Shown here: piece by piece, positions 25,563 through 38,169 of the stretch
How the letters are laid out: each line of letters opens with the position of its first letter
Position numbering within the stretch: position 1 is the first letter of the stretch
NCBI GenBank assembly: GCA_043228905.1
Contig: JBHGNT010000003.1
Location: 6,324,001 to 6,388,000, forward strand
DNA from: Azolla caroliniana
Taxonomy: Eukaryota > Polypodiophyta
Direction of reading: 5' to 3'
Length of the DNA stretch: 64,000 nucleotides
Translations under genes and position numbers: made by a program
Notes under the pieces: model-generated
Told to the model about the DNA's origin: nothing
Databases searched by the model: none
The model's input: the letters and a program-made list of their open reading frames with translations, nothing else

Positions 25563-26300
25563 CTATATTCTAACCATCGGCTTAAATAAATACTTTGGTG
25601 TTGAGTAGAACCACACCGCCTTATCAAAATGTCGTCTATAGAATATGCCTATGTCCCAAATGACATGAAACCCCAAACGCTTAAGCTCTGCTTGATGCGT
25701 ATTACCTTTTAAACTATCCAAAAACCCTTTGAGATTATGCACAATCTCTATCCAAATTCCCGAAATTATTTGGGTAGGTCTTTCAGTCACATTTTGAAAT
25801 ACCTTCAAACATTGAGCCTTCCAAACATACCAAATTGTAATACTACTTACCAATTGCCATATTTGAGGTTTATTAGTTTGTATTTGTGGTTTCAGGATGA
25901 TCAAATTTTTTTCCATCAAACCACGTCTCATCACAATAACATCTGCAACCTCCTCCTGTTCATATACCATAGGTTTATCATGTACCACTGCCCATAATAC
26001 TGCATCCCATCCCATCCCATCCCATGTATACACTGCTCTAGGATATGCTGGAGTTAATAATTTTATGATTTGTTTCCATATGTCCCGAGCAAAACCACAA
26101 CTCCACAAACAATGTTTAGCAGTCTCTATTACATTTATATAGAAAGGGCACATCTTGTCTACATTTCCTTTTCGCCCCTCATTAACTGGTATAGCATTAT
26201 GAACCAACAACCATCGAAAACAAACAATTTTCCTACTCATCGTTATACCCCATAGCCATTTCCAAAATTGTTTGAGATGTTGTGGAGAAAGTCCATTTCG
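25563..26300 (-). pseudogene. LINE (non-LTR retrotransposon) remnant, zf-RVT C-terminal region
   Basis: The minus strand encodes the C-terminal zinc-binding region typical of plant L1-type reverse transcriptase ORFs. It reads FWKWLWGI, then FRWLLVHNAIPVN, then CPFYINVIETAKHCLWSCG and AxxIW. The second Cys of the usual CPxC is Tyr. About 225 codons are open, followed by a diverged tail. No endonuclease or reverse transcriptase core and no poly-A tail are visible. The remnant may extend to about 26700 as unreadable sequence. Confidence 0.75.
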
Positions 26301-26999
26301 TCTCTAAACAACATTTGGTGTTGTTTGGAGTTGGTTCTTTCCATGATCTAGCACCTAATATTTTCCTACCAATCTTCACAAAATATTAAAAGAACGGCAC
26401 GTATTTGATGTGATCTTGCACCCACACCTTCCAATATAGTTCTCCACGATCCCAAGTTAATCTAGATATTGGTCTGCTTTCCATTATCTAAATCCTCCAA
26501 AAATAATTCACCTTTTGAGGATCCGACTCTAAGACCCAATTTGATCCATCATTTGCAATCACCCTCACTTCTTTATGCAAACAAAACCTAAACAAATCAT
26601 TTTCCTTATTGCCTATACAAGTAACAATTGAATGTTGTCTATGTGAAGTTAATCCAATGACATCACTACATAAAACCTTTTTTCTTCTCGAAGTACCAAT
26701 TAATAACGCTTCATTAGCAGAAAGAAATGAATCTCATTTGCTATAACCCGTAGTTCCAGACCCAGTACCTTCAAGAAGAGGCGAATTAGCTTCTATTTCG
26801 CAGCCTTTGATACGTCAATCCTTTATGACGTTGACACCTGTTGGAGCTTCAAAAATTTATCAATTGGTTTGGCCGATTAGCTTACCATCATCTTGTACAT
26901 CAAAACTCATACGACAAATGTGAGTTTGATCAACAGTATAACAAAATGTGACAAACTTATGTTATGATGAATGAACATTTGCAACATAAGAAGATATAC
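26301..26999. other. Possible decayed continuation of the LINE remnant
   Basis: On the minus strand, short phrases in several frames could be worn LINE coding sequence (for example around 26390-26470), but no domain can be named. No other gene is seen. Confidence 0.35.
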
Positions 27000-27660
27000 T
27001 AGAAAATAGGATCGACTTCCTTCCTTTTCCACCTTTGACGTTAGTGAATAAAACATTTGATCCACACTTCGATGATGGAAAATTTTAGATAAACTTTCTA
27101 CATATTCACCTTTGAAATTAGTGAATACAATATTTGACAAATTGAGAGAAGCTTTCTATATATTCCACCTTTGACATTAGTGAAACAAAACATTTGATCC
27201 ACAATTTTATGATTGAAAAATTTAGACAAACTTTATATATATTCCACCTTTGACGTTAGTGAATAAAACATTGGATTCATGATTCGATGATTGAAAAAAT
27301 TAGACAAAGTTTTAATATCATACCCATATATTAAATGTATAAAAAGCGACAAAAAGACGAGAAGGTTGAATACTCTTTGACGTAATAAAGTGACCTCAAG
27401 GCTCAAATAAAACCGAACTTCTCATTGAAGATGGATCCTATTAGAGTCGATTTCTATAAATTCCACCTTTAACGTTAGCGAACAAAACATTTGATCCATG
27501 ATTTCGATGATCGAAAAATTTAGAAAAAGTTTTATTATCATACCCATACATTAAATGCTATAAGTGAAAAAAGAAGAGAAGCTTGAATACTCTTTGACCC
27601 AATAAGATGACCTCAAGGCTCAAAATAAAACCAAACTTCTCATTGAAGATGGATCCTAAG
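27000..27660. repeat. Degenerate tandem repeats, about 80 bp with a 215-bp higher-order copy
   Basis: The phrase CCACCTTTGACGTTAGTGAA plus AAACATTTGATCCA recurs at about 27030, 27108, 27165, 27245 and 27460. The last two copies extend to a shared block of about 215 bp (ATCATACCCATA, GACCTCAAGGCTCAAA, CTTCTCATTGAAGATGG). The array ends just downstream of the OBAP stop. Confidence 0.75.
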
Positions 27661-27732
27661 GTGACCCTAATACAACCAAACTTCATAGAGGTGATCTCTC
27701 ATTAAAGATGACTCCTAAGGTGACCGTAATAC

Positions 27733-29674
27733 TCAAACCAAACTTCTTAGAGGTGATCCTGCACCAAGCACCATATCCACCTCTTTCAATTGCACCACCA
27801 TTCCCTTCCCAGTCTTTTGCCAAGCATCAGCCATGGGATTCATTACCTCGGGTTGACAAATATCTTCACGATTAGTAGCCAAAGCATGTGTTGATATGCC
27901 GTACTTCTTATCACGCTTCTTCACTAATTCATCATCAACTTGCCCCATGGGCACTTCTTGAGGCGACATCATAAGGGCAGGAACTCCCAAGGGAAGAGTA
28001 TCACCTACGTTTTTAGTGTAGCTTCGTAAGATTTGACAATTTGCATGATAAACATGCTGTGATTTTGAGGTTACATAAACTTCGAGATTCTAAGTGTTTA
28101 GAGAAATGACGCACTCACATAGTTACTATGACTACGTTAAATGTGCATGTGACCAACACATAAGGATTGTAACCTTTTTCAACGAATGGGTCATTTAGCA
28201 AAACACAAAACAAAATGTAGAATCAAGACAATTATTGCATGTGCTAAAAAAGTAAGAACAAATAAACACGATTACCCCTATCAAATTGCCATGTACACCA
28301 GAACTTCCCATAACTTCTCGATAGTTTCTTGAGCTCTTGTTTTTGTATCAACTCTGGAACACCCGGATTTACCCAAAGCCCTGCTCTAATCTAATATTTC
28401 ATCATTTTCAAAATTACTAATGTTTCTAGAATACAACCAAACATAACCACTATATCTATATACATACATAATACTATCACCTCATAGAAATGCGAATGCC
28501 ATAACTTTTGCTCATCTTGTGGAAGTGCATCGAAGAGGCGATCCGAAATGATGTATTCCACACCTTTTCAACAAATATGGAATGACAAATTAATTTGATG
28601 AAACCATTCTTAATTCAAATTGTCTCGATGTAAATGATGGAAAATTAACCTCAAATGAGATTTTTATTCTTCAATAAGCTTTAAAACTTTGCACGAGACT
28701 TATCATGTATGTACACATGATGAAATACTAAGGTTAGAACCCAAACCCATGCATCAAGATTAAGAATATATTTGACCATTAAAAACTTCAAATCTTTGTG
28801 TTTGAATTTAATCTTGGATTTAGACATTTTACCTATGAGCCTAGCATCATGTTGATCCGAGTCAAACACTGCACACTGCAGAAAGTCTTCGCTTAACCGC
28901 GAAGCATAATGGTGGGTCTCGATTTTGCGACTCATATCATGAGAGTACAAAGCCCAAGTACATACATGCTGACCAAATGGAAGAAGAAAATTAGACGGAT
29001 GATTACTTGAATGTACATCCAACCCAATTCTCAAATTAAATCCAATTTGAAAGGTCAATGAATCATGGGTAAATGCAATCCGACATGAATCATGGGCACC
29101 TCAATTGAATTCGGAGTCCTTCAATCCATTCAAATAGCATCGATGGATCACGATGGACACACGATTTCGATTCAAAAGTTTCATGAATCTTATGTGGCCA
29201 TAGTCCAATCCAAATTTAGAACAAATTCAATCAAAATGCATTCATGAAATGATCATGATGGGCACACAATTCAATAAAGATTCAATGGTACCATGGCCAC
29301 CAAAACACAAGTTCAAATTCAATCAAGAAACAAAAAGCAATATTGAATCTTCAAAAGAATGTGAAATCCAACCCAATCCAAAATGCAAGCTTAAAATCCA
29401 ATTGAAGGATTAACATCATAAAAGTCTGATGAGGAAACAAGATAGGAACACAAGATTAAAAGAGTCTTGTTGGAAATGAATGGGTAGATTATACAGAAAT
29501 TACTGGATTTTAAAGGAGCACCTGTTGGAACTGTTTGACGGGTGTAAGGGATTGCAAGAGTTTGGCCGATTTGTCGAGGACCGAAGAAGTGAAAGACACG
29601 GGCTCTCCCGGAACATCTTGTGGGAGGGACATCAATGGCTTCCCACCTCCCGGAACCTGGTCACTCGATGCCAT
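27733..29674 (-). CDS. Oil-body-associated protein (OBAP, DUF1264 family), 5 exons
   Basis: OBAPs are plant proteins linked to lipid droplets and needed for oil-body stability in seeds; the family also occurs in fungi and bacteria. Exons on the minus strand, in coding order: 29674-29522, 28968-28833, 28563-28481, 28390-28276, 28004-27733. All introns are GT-AG on the coding strand, phases match and the total is 759 nt (252 aa), the usual family length. The start MASSDQVPGGGKP resembles known OBAP N termini. Core signatures: HVCTWALYSHDMSRKIETHH, FLQCAVFDSDQHDARLIG, VEYIISDRLFDALPQDEQK, LWHSHFYE, LWVNPGVPELIQKQEL, SYGKFWCTWQFDRGDTLPLG and PALMMSPQEV. The His-rich HxxC, HDM and HSH residues are retained. 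No stop or frameshift. It is convergent with TERT and some 4 kb from it, with no functional link implied. The subclass (OBAP1 or OBAP2) was not determined. Confidence 0.93.
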
Positions 29675-29691
29675 ACTGAATAGAAATGAAA

Positions 29692-30060
29692 CCTGTTTTG
29701 AATTGATGCATAATATATTATGATCACATACCACATATATACACACAACAGAAAATGAGGAAATCTTAGAAAAAAGCCAGTGAATACACCAAAATCATCA
29801 AAACAAATAGAAAGGAACCCTGTTTTGAATTGATGCATAATATATGATCACATACCACATATATACACACAAACACACACAAAAGAAAATGAGGAAATCT
29901 TAGAAAAAAGCCAGTGAAATCATCAAGACAAATAGAAAGGAACCCTGTTTTGAATTGATGCATAATATATGATCACATACCACATATATACACACAAACA
30001 CACACACAAAAGAAAATGAGGAAATCTTACCAAAGGCAAAAAGCCAGTGAGTATACCAAA
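29692..30060. repeat. Tandem repeat, 125-127 bp unit, three copies, upstream of OBAP
   Basis: Copies start at 29692, 29819 and 29944 with CCTGTTTTGAATTGATGCAT and run through ACATACCACATATATACACA and AAATGAGGAAATCTTA. The third is slightly diverged. The first begins 18 bp upstream of the OBAP ATG, so the array lies in its 5' UTR or promoter. Confidence 0.92.
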
Positions 30061-30464
30061 AATCATAAAAACAAAACAGACTTTGATAAAATTGAGACTT
30101 GAATTATGTAGAACCCACTTCTTTTAACAATCTTGGTCTTTCTCAAAGAGAATCAAATTCATCATCATCAGGAATGATGGTGATCTAATTTGTGTACTAG
30201 AGTCTTGGAACTAGAAAAATTGCTATTCTAGCCTGCCTTTGGAATGAACCAGACCAATTTGCTTCAAGATTATGTTTTTTTTGCATGTTTCATCTCATCT
30301 TTCCACGTGACAAAGGGCTCATATGACTACCTGCCACCACATGAGAACTTAATTTCCTCATTATGAGATATATATACACATTATACATGAAGTACCCATA
30401 GGACTTGGGTGTCCATAGACACACTAAACGTTTTTTGACCCAGAGAGAGTCCACACGGAAGTAA
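30061..30464. other. Intergenic, no gene seen
   Basis: AT-rich and unremarkable; could hold more of the OBAP promoter. Confidence 0.5.
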
Positions 30465-30741
30465 GGAATCGGCAACGAATTGGTTTAGGCTTGAGCTTAA
30501 CCGGTTGTAGGTAAGTTTGGGATGGCTCAAGCCGAACTGAATTGATCTAGGCCAAACCGGTTACCAAACCGGTTACCAAGCCGGTTAAGGCTTAATCGGT
30601 TTGGCCAAACCAATTTAGGCTAACCGATTACCAAGCCGGTTAAGGCTTAATCAGCTTGGCTAAATCGGTTTAGGATCTGATTCGGTTTAGGTTTGGAAAC
30701 TCCCAAACCATTTAAGTTAAAACCGAACCGTCGCCGATTCC
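30465..30741. mobile_element. MITE-like element, 277 bp
   Basis: The terminal inverted repeats are GGAATCGGCAACG at 30465-30477 and CGTCGCCGATTCC at 30729-30741 (one mismatch). The interior is full of AACCGGTT-type palindromes. No coding capacity. A target duplication is not evident (flanks GTAA and AACA). It is the same family as the element next to TERT. Confidence 0.7.
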
Positions 30742-31588
30742 AACATGGAACATTGAGACTTGTAGAACCACACCATAGTTGCATGCTAAAGAACAAGACA
30801 GGAACATTGGCTTTACACATTATATATGTAATCCCCACATCTAGTTTCTTTGAGAGCCTACTTGCATGGTTTTGCAAATTTAATATTTTGGCATGAGCTC
30901 CGGATCATTGTAGTTCGATATCCTACGCATGGAATGCCTTGCTCTAGTGTAAAAAAAGGCTCTTGGACATCGACATGCTTATAAGTCTTAATTCATCCAT
31001 TGTGTTCAAAACATTCTAGTAATCAATAGGAATTGCACCTTCTTACACAATATTGTGTACAAAAAAATTCTATTGTTTCTTAATGAACATTAATTGGCAA
31101 CCTAGAAAACATTTTTCTTTGATGGGGATTTGTACATTAAATTTGCACATTGTGAGTATTGGAGGTCAAGTTGCTACCCTACTTGTTATGTTTCATTTTA
31201 ATGTGACCCAGTGTTCTTGTCCCCCATAAAACTAAACATGCCTCACTTCGCTTTGCCATGGATAATCTACTTTGAAGAGGAAATGTTATCACCTAATGAG
31301 AAATAACAATTAATCAATATGAGTTTTTTCCGACATCGGTGGATGCTTTCAATTGACTAGCTATGATTGAAGAAGAAAAGTCAACATGATCTTCAACATA
31401 TCAAGACGAATTGATGACTTACATGAAAATCAGTTTGAGGAAAATAACATAATAGAATCAATATTCCGTTGAATCTAACCAAGTGAGTTATTGAAACAAT
31501 ATTATGTTGTTCAACATAGGGAGGTCAAAATTTGTTATTGCTATTTTATAGGTTTAAGCCTCATTTGATAATCTTTTGTTTGTACAAT
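30742..31588. other. Intergenic, no gene seen
   Basis: AT-rich sequence between the MITE and the start of the tRNA-derived array. Confidence 0.55.
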
Positions 31589-31662
31589 CGCTTTACGGAG
31601 GGCGTTAACCTCTAGGCTTATAGTTAACATCCATACAGTCCAACCAACTGAGCTATTAAATT
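31589..31662 (-). pseudogene. tRNA-Asn pseudogene
   Basis: 74-nt tRNA-Asn-like segment on the minus strand. The 5' half (A box, AACCAACTGAGC on plus) and the GTT anticodon are kept, but the acceptor and T arms carry several mismatches. Confidence 0.6.
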
Positions 31663-31919
31663 AATATCGTAACTCTTTTGTTTGTATAATCACTCCAAGG
31701 AGGGCCTCCTACCCTATGGTTAAAAGCCATATGCGTAGTTGAAAAATGGAGTGAGGGCTTAAACCTCCTACCCTATGGTTAGCAACCATAAGCCTAGTTA
31801 AAAATTAGAGTGAGGCTCGAGACATCAAAAAAATTGAATTGTTTAGTAATAGTGATCCAAATTAGTAATTGTTATATTATAGGTTCTATTCTCATCTCAC
31901 AATCTTTTGTCTATACAAT

Positions 31920-31993
31920 CACCCCAAGGAGGGCTTAAGGCTCCAACCTTATGGTTAACAACCATACGCTCTGACAAACTAAGCTATTGAAGC
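31920..31993 (-). pseudogene. tRNA-Asn pseudogene
   Basis: 74-nt copy with GTT anticodon; changes in acceptor stem, T loop and D loop make it unlikely to fold well. Confidence 0.65.
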
Positions 31994-32902
31994 AACATTT
32001 TTGTATCACAAAAATTGAAGTATTCAATATTAATGATCAAGAGTTATTCTTCTATAGGTTCAAGTCTCATCTGAAAATCATTCGCTTGTACAATCACTTC
32101 AAGGACGACTTAACCTTACAGTTAACGACCAAATGCATAGCTGCATTGAGTCAAGATTAGAGGTTGAGATTTGTAGTTGTCACTTTAAATGTTCAAATAT
32201 TAAATCTCATCTCAGAATCTTTTGTTTGTACAATCACTCAAAGCAGAGCTTGAACAACCGTACACTCTAACCAACTAAGCTATTGAAGCAATATTTTTGT
32301 ATCACAAAAAATTTAAATGTTCAGCATCAATGGTCAAGATTTGTAGTTCATATTTGGTAGGGTCAGGTTTCATTTGCGTCTAAAATCACTTCAAGGAAAA
32401 CTTTAACCACCAAACATATGGCCATAAGCATAGTTGAATTGATTCAAGATTAGTGGTCAAGATTTATAGTTGTCGCTTTATGTGTTCAAATCTTGAATCT
32501 CATCTGAGAATCTTTTGTTTATAGGGTCAAGTCCTATTTGACAACGATTTTCTTGTATAATCATTGCAAGGACAACTTTAACCTTGAAATTTATGGATAA
32601 GGGCCATAAGCGTAGCTCACTTGTTCAAGATTAGTGGACGAGATTTCTAGTTGTTATATTATAGGTTCAAATCTCGAATCTCATATGAGAATCTTTTATT
32701 TGTACAATCGCTCCAAGGAGGACTTGAACCTCTGACCTTATGGTTAACAATAATTTAGAGAAGAGAAAATGGGATTCCAACCCTCAACTTTTGCAGACTT
32801 ACATATCATTATTCCTGGAACAACTCTCCCAAACTAAATAGTTATTTCCCTACGTACGAAAGTTCCAATTCGGCGTCTGGATATAGTCGAGGGGCCAAGA
32901 GC

Positions 32903-33410
32903 TGTTGTCGTGAAGAAAACAGGCCTTAGGCGGAATCGGTGAAAAAGGTGTATGAACCGGCCCTTACGCACGGACACACGAATTGATAAAGGGTACATAA
33001 ATAGGAGTAGGTGGGCTGATGTACATATACTAGGTAGTAATGATTTATTAACTAGGAAATCGATGTGGATCTCTGTTTGAAGGGACAGAGAATAAAGGTG
33101 ATGCGACAGGATGTAACGGTTCCTCCCTTGCGGCCTATAAAAGGGGAGGGGAGAAGACAGAGGAAGGTATCGCATTTTGGCTAGGACAAGGTGTTGTCCG
33201 ACTGGGAACCGAGCTCTCTCCTCCTCTTTCGTTGTTTTCTGCAGGTTCGGAGTTGGTTGCCTCTACTTCGAGGAAAGCCGTGTGCTTCTGTCAAGGCTCT
33301 ACTGTGTGTGTGCGTGGGCGTGTGGTTGTCTAGGTTGGGTCAGTCGCTGCTTATCCAGTTATAATCTTGCATACTCTATAACATTTATTGATATTGGAAT
33401 CTCAAATCTC

Positions 33411-33464
<54 letters not shown>

Positions 33465-33548
33465 TTCCGTGAGTCTCCCCTTTATGCGAGCGTGCATCTT
33501 GTTCAGTTGATATACACGTTAGTGGTTCATTTGGTCGGCAAAAGCTGT
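32903..33548. repeat. Probable solo LTR, left part (continues at 52368)
   Basis: An insertion in the tRNA array starts TGTTGTCGTG at 32903 and ends GCGGAACA at 52537, so it has TG...CA ends. Without the Ty3 element inside it, it would be about 0.8 kb. It contains a TATA box (CTATAAAAGG, about 33136) and a CT microsatellite. No coding sequence. The orientation is inferred from the TATA box (plus). No target duplication is seen; two bases (CG) of the array are missing at the site. Confidence 0.55.
33413..33460. repeat. CT dinucleotide microsatellite
   Basis: About 23 uninterrupted CT units, downstream of the TATA box of the probable LTR. Confidence 0.95.
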
Positions 33549-33980
33549 GTTAACTCTTCGGGCCGGACAATGGCCTAACACAGGGTGTCTACGGGAGACA
33601 CTTCACCAAAGGGTGTTACGGCAACCGGATTAGACTTCAACGCTTACTCCGACTTAATCAAGTTACTTATTAGGATCGTCTTCATAACACGCGTAAGATA
33701 TAACAATTAAGACAGAACGGCAATTAACATAGAGAGATAACAATGCTTAAGCTTTCATTAATTAACCGCTAACTATTACATTGTATACGGGCCTTTAAAT
33801 AGGTTTCCGGTTTGTATTACAAAACGGTGCCATCCGCACATGTTCGGGATCGGTCCGGATCCGGAACGGCATACCGATTCCGGTCTGTGCGTCCACACTC
33901 ATAGCTTAATTACAACCACATTCCTACTACTTAATTAGCTCTCCGTTTCCCACTCTGGACTCCTTTGCCGGCTGGTAACA
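33549..33980 (-). repeat. Ty3 copy 2, 3' LTR
   Basis: TGTTAACTCTTCGGGCC to GGCTGGTAACA on plus, 432 bp. TG...CA ends. Matches the LTR at 51935-52367 and, inverted, that at 10466-10899. Confidence 0.95.
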
Positions 33981-34034
33981 CATGGCACGCCCGTGGGACA
34001 GTACCTTGTATGTCGAATCCACAACCGACCCTTG

Positions 34035-36982
34035 CTATTCTTCGTCCAAGATGTCCAGAATGCTCTGTTCGAGAGGCTCCAATGGTTCATCTGGAAGTGG
34101 TTGTTGTTGCTGTCTGCTGCGGCGGGTCCGTTGATGGTTGCTGCGGCTGCTCCTCCGGTTGTGGCTTTGACACCGGTGTCTCCGTCGTTGCTCCCTGCAT
34201 CGTGGTGGTCTCCGGTTGACTGGTTCCCGGCTGGCCCTCAGCCGGCGACGGTTCCTCATCACTAAGGTTAACCGTTGTAGCTTCCCGTGCTTTTTCTTCT
34301 CGCACCCGGGACCGCTCGTAGCTTTCAAACTGGATTTGAGCGTCCAGCCTATCATCGTCCAGCTGAGCTATGAGCTGCCTGACCTGCGCCAGCTGTTCAT
34401 CTGCCAGGACTTGGAAGTCGTCGGCCAGCTCGTCCCGTATGGCGGTGAAGTCCTCGGAAGTCAACGTATAACAGTCATCTCCTTCCTTCCGCCGGTTTGC
34501 CACATCCGCCCGTAACAACTAGAGTTCCGCCGCGTTTTGTGCCCACTTTGTCCACCATTTTACGGAGCTTTCATCAATCAAGTGTTTCGTCATGCCCGGA
34601 GGATGGACTGAATCCGGCTCGTTCCCAATTGCGATTTGGTTTCCGCCGCTTGCCGTTCCTCCTTCAGTTGTTTGATGATTTTTACGTTGTCCTCCGCCTG
34701 CGCCTTGTAATGCGTCAATTGCCTTTGATATGTGCTTTGTAATTTCTGCAATACTATTGACGCTCTCTCTTTGTCTTCCTGCTGCTGCCTCTGGAGCTCC
34801 ATCCGGACCTTCTCCGCCTCTTCCAAGCGTCTTGTATTTTCCGCCCGTTCGTCGGCGATCGCCGTCGCGGCCCGATCAACTGCCTGTTGGAGCTCGGCCA
34901 TTCGTTCTTTATGCTCCATTTCCAGCCGTTTGTAGTCCCGGTGCAGGTGCTCAAAATCATCTGTCTTTTGCTTGAGCCGTGCGTTGATCTTACGACGGGC
35001 CCGGTCCTCATGGTCCTTCTGCTGGCGGAGCTCTTCCTTTAGCCGTTCAATCTCTGTTTCCGCCGTTTTCCGCAGCTTGTCCTTTTCCTGCAGCACTTTG
35101 TCTTTCTCCTCCTTTAGCCGGTCGTACGCTTGATGGCCTTTCCAGAGGCTCTCCTCTGCCCGGCAAGGTTCTCAGCAGTTTTCTTTAATTCGGCTTCGGC
35201 CGTCGTCTTCAATTCTCGTTCCCAGCTCCTTAGCGCTTCTTGTGCAGCAAGTTCCTCTCTCAATTCCGCAAGCTCCTGATCTTGCGCCGCATCTCTCGCC
35301 GGAACGGTTTCCGTTGCCGGGGTCTTATTCCTATGTAGAGGTCGTTCCGTTTCATTATTCTGTACACTTACCGGAGTCACCGGTGATTGGATCCGTATTT
35401 TGGCCATCTCTGTCGTGACCTGATCCAAGTCTTTTTCAAGGCACCGGATTCTGGACCGGGCCGTCTCTAGTTGTTTGGTTGTGACGAGCAACCGTTCGAT
35501 TTGCGCTCTTTCTTCCGCCTCTATATACCCCACTGCTCCGGCTATCTGTTCGCCTATCCACCGGAGCCACAGGCTACCGGTGCCTTGTTGTGCTTGCACG
35601 GAGGTTTGACAGATGGGCTCACTTGTAGAGGGTTGGTCCCGCCTGGTTGCGCCGAGTTGCAGTTCCTTTTCTGCCCGTGGACCATCCTGCTGTCCTGGTT
35701 CCCCTTGCGCTTCTTCTTGGCTGACCGAGGGAGGCTGCAGTGACCTTTCCGGCTATGGTGGGATGGGACTTGCCGGGGCTTCTGTTTCCGGTGCCATCTG
35801 CACCGGTTCTGGTTCCTTCCTTGGCGTAGGAGTCTCAGTATGGGGAGCCGGTGTTCCCTCTGTCTGAGGGTCCGAACGTTTCCCGGCTGCCTCAACGGTC
35901 CTTGCCGACGACCGTCGCTGGAGGTGCTCTGTAGGCTCCTCCTCTATTTCCTCCTCCTGAGCTCCGGCATTGAGTTTTGCCGCCAAGGGGTCCACTTCTC
36001 GATTCACCGGTCGGCGGAGTGTGACCTTTACGGGCCGTGCCGGTGGTTCCTCCTGCGCCTCCATTGGGCGCTTCCGGCTTCCGCTTCCTGCTGCCGCCTG
36101 TTCTGCATCCACCGCCTTTCCCTTACTGGCCTTAGAGGCCAACAACTGTTGCCGTTTGGAAGCCGTCCTTGGGGTGCCGTCCAACACTCTTCCTCGCTTC
36201 TTGGGCTGGACGGTCTGAACGGGTGGCACCAGCAAGGTGAGCCACTGCGTTACGGCGTGCCATATCCTTCGTCCGTCTCGGCCTTCTTTGCCGTCTTTGC
36301 CTCTGACGATCTCGATCGCCGCACATAACCCGTCTGCAATCAATACCGGCCAATCCACCTTGATCCCTTCATAGGTGGCGATGATCATCCCTGCCCGGTT
36401 CTGCGGCATGACAGGGGGTCTAGGGTATACGTGGCCGTAATCATGGAGCACACGAGCAATTTCGCGGAACAACATATCTCCGCCGCCCTGTGTCCGGTAG
36501 CCCTTGCTGTCTAGAGAGTACTCACCAAAATACCTGATGAGTTGCTCCGGGGTTGGATTGTCGATCGTGAGTATGCCTCCCTCCGGAAGGCCTGTTAACG
36601 CTCGAATCGCCTCTGCCATTATGACCTCTGTATCGATTTCCTTGATCACTTTGTCGGCTTCTTTGTGTGGCGGTACTTCCATCATCATCAAGAAGCCCTC
36701 GAGCCCGTGTTGCTTCAGCCATGTCTTGGCGGCTTCCGACAGCGTTTGCAGGTCCATCTCTGTGTCAGGGTCGGATTGCGGTGACGAGGATGGATGGTGA
36801 TGAGAGCGGGGTTGAGAAAGAGAGAGTTCAGAAGGCGGGGGTTCTCTGTGCGCAAGTTCTCGTCTGATGTTCTTGCAGCATTTCGGTGCTTCTGTGCTCC
36901 TGGTTTCGGTGCGAAAGTAGAGGGTCTCTACGCGCAATGGTTTTTGTTTGTGCATTCTGGCGCATTCTTCGAGTTTGTGCAT
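34035..36982 (-). pseudogene. Extra 3' ORF of Ty3 copy 2, coiled-coil protein of unknown function
   Basis: Counterpart of the ORF at 7481-10420 and a little better kept: the first 409 codons are open (36982 to 35753). Then comes a TAG (35753-35755). The frame continues to 35114, shifts near 35120, continues to about 34590, and shifts again where about 10 bases present in copy 1 are missing. The domains match copy 1: globular N-terminal region (about 100-290), Pro/Glu-rich linker, long coiled coil (NLRRAEESLRKG-type heptads) and Gln/Thr-rich tail. Its length of about 980 codons is larger than gag. The sense orientation downstream of integrase differs from the antisense extra ORFs known in some Tat elements. 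Function unknown. Confidence 0.75.
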
Positions 36983-37138
36983 GTCGCGTACTTAAAATAG
37001 CATTATGTCCTGTGGTGGCGCTTTAAATGCCCACTACGTACCTCTTCGCTCCACGCTCTTTCATCCATTCATTCCTCGCTTTTGCATGATTGTTTTTTTT
37101 TTTTTTTTTTTCCAGTTATTATTATTATTAGTGTGACG

Positions 37139-38133
37139 TCACATGTCCGTTGGTCCTCCCGGACCCTTACCGGCCTCATTCTCTCCGGTTCCCGGCTTGC
37201 CGTCTCTGCCGGCTTGGTGGTTGCCGTCGGTCCTTTGCTCAAACGGGTTCTTAGGCATCGGTCCTCTATATGCCTTTAACCGGAATCCGTTGACCCATTT
37301 GCCCAGCACTTCGCCGGCAAGTGTCCCCAACTGGTAGGACCCATTATACTCTCGTGTTAGCCAATATGGTCCGGTCCATCTAAACCTTAGTTTACCCGGC
37401 ATCTTGCCCATCCGGGTTTGGAATACTAACACTGGTTTGCCGATTGCGAACATTTTTTCGTTACCTTTCCTGTGCCGGTCGATGAATGCTTTCCGTCGCC
37501 GTTGCTCCAATTCTAAATGTAGGATGCTGGCCAACCGTTGTTCCTCCAGCTCACACAGCGCTGTCAACCTTATTGTCTCCGACTCCTTCTCGTTCAGCCG
37601 TTCTCGTAGCTGGATCCGTAAGCTAGGTACTTGAAATTCTACCGTCATGACCGCCTCGAGTCCGGACGCCAACCGGAACGGTGTTGTTCGGATGCTCGTT
37701 TTGTATGCCGTCCGGTATGCCCAAAGCGCGCTATGTAGCTTTGTGTCCCAATCCGTCCGGTTCTCGTTGACGATCTTCCGAAGGATGTTCTGGAGCGTCT
37801 TGTTTGTTGATTCCGCTAATCCGTTCGCCTGTGGATAGTAAGGTGTGCTTCGTTTGTGGACCACGGCATAGAAGGTCGTTAGGGTTTCCACTACTTGTCC
37901 GAGAAAGTGCCCCCCTTGGTCACTTATCAATTCAATGGGGCATCCGTAACGGCACCAGATGTACTCATATAGAAACTTTGTCGTTGACGCAGCGGTGTTA
38001 TCCCGTAAAGCTTTGGCCTCCACCCATTTCGTGCAGTAATCCGTAGCAACGATAACGTACCGATTACCCGTTCTCATTGCCGGTGGCTTGAATGGTCCTA
38101 CAAAGTCCAGCCCCCACTTTTGGAATGGCTCGA
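37139..38133 (-). pseudogene. Ty3 copy 2 integrase, catalytic core and C terminus
   Basis: The 3' half of the integrase, cut off from its start by the DNA transposon at 38134. It shows the triad at VATDYCTKW, ISDQGGHF and NGLAESTN and the C-terminal GKLRFRWTGPYWLTREYNG region. The open part is undamaged. The remaining pol lies at 47072-50522, and the join falls within the phrase PVLPLE-PFQKWGLDF. Confidence 0.92.
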
Positions 38134-38169
38134 AACACGTTCGCGTTCACAAGTGGAAGGATCGCGCAT
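38134..38169 (+). repeat. Left terminal inverted repeat of the DNA transposon
   Basis: 36 bp beginning AACACGTTCGCG; pairs with 47032-47067 with one mismatch (position 30, C versus T). The motif AAGTGGAAGGAT repeats in weaker form just inside (AAATGGAAGGAT). Confidence 0.95.

Larger units (their letters stand above)
31589..32902 (-). repeat. tRNA-Asn-derived tandem array, left part (decayed)
   Basis: Degenerate copies of the unit found at 52538-62600. Recognisable tRNA segments lie at 31589-31662, about 31690-31740, 31750-31800, 31920-31993, 32237-32290 and 32709-32750. They are more diverged and more often truncated than on the right, as expected for an array edge. It stops at 32902, where an LTR begins; the sequence ending GGGGCCAAGAGC resumes at 52538. 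Confidence 0.85.

Noticed and set aside
33177-33578. 133-codon frame in the probable LTR
   Set aside because: It reads through the CT microsatellite and into the Ty3 LTR; no known domain.
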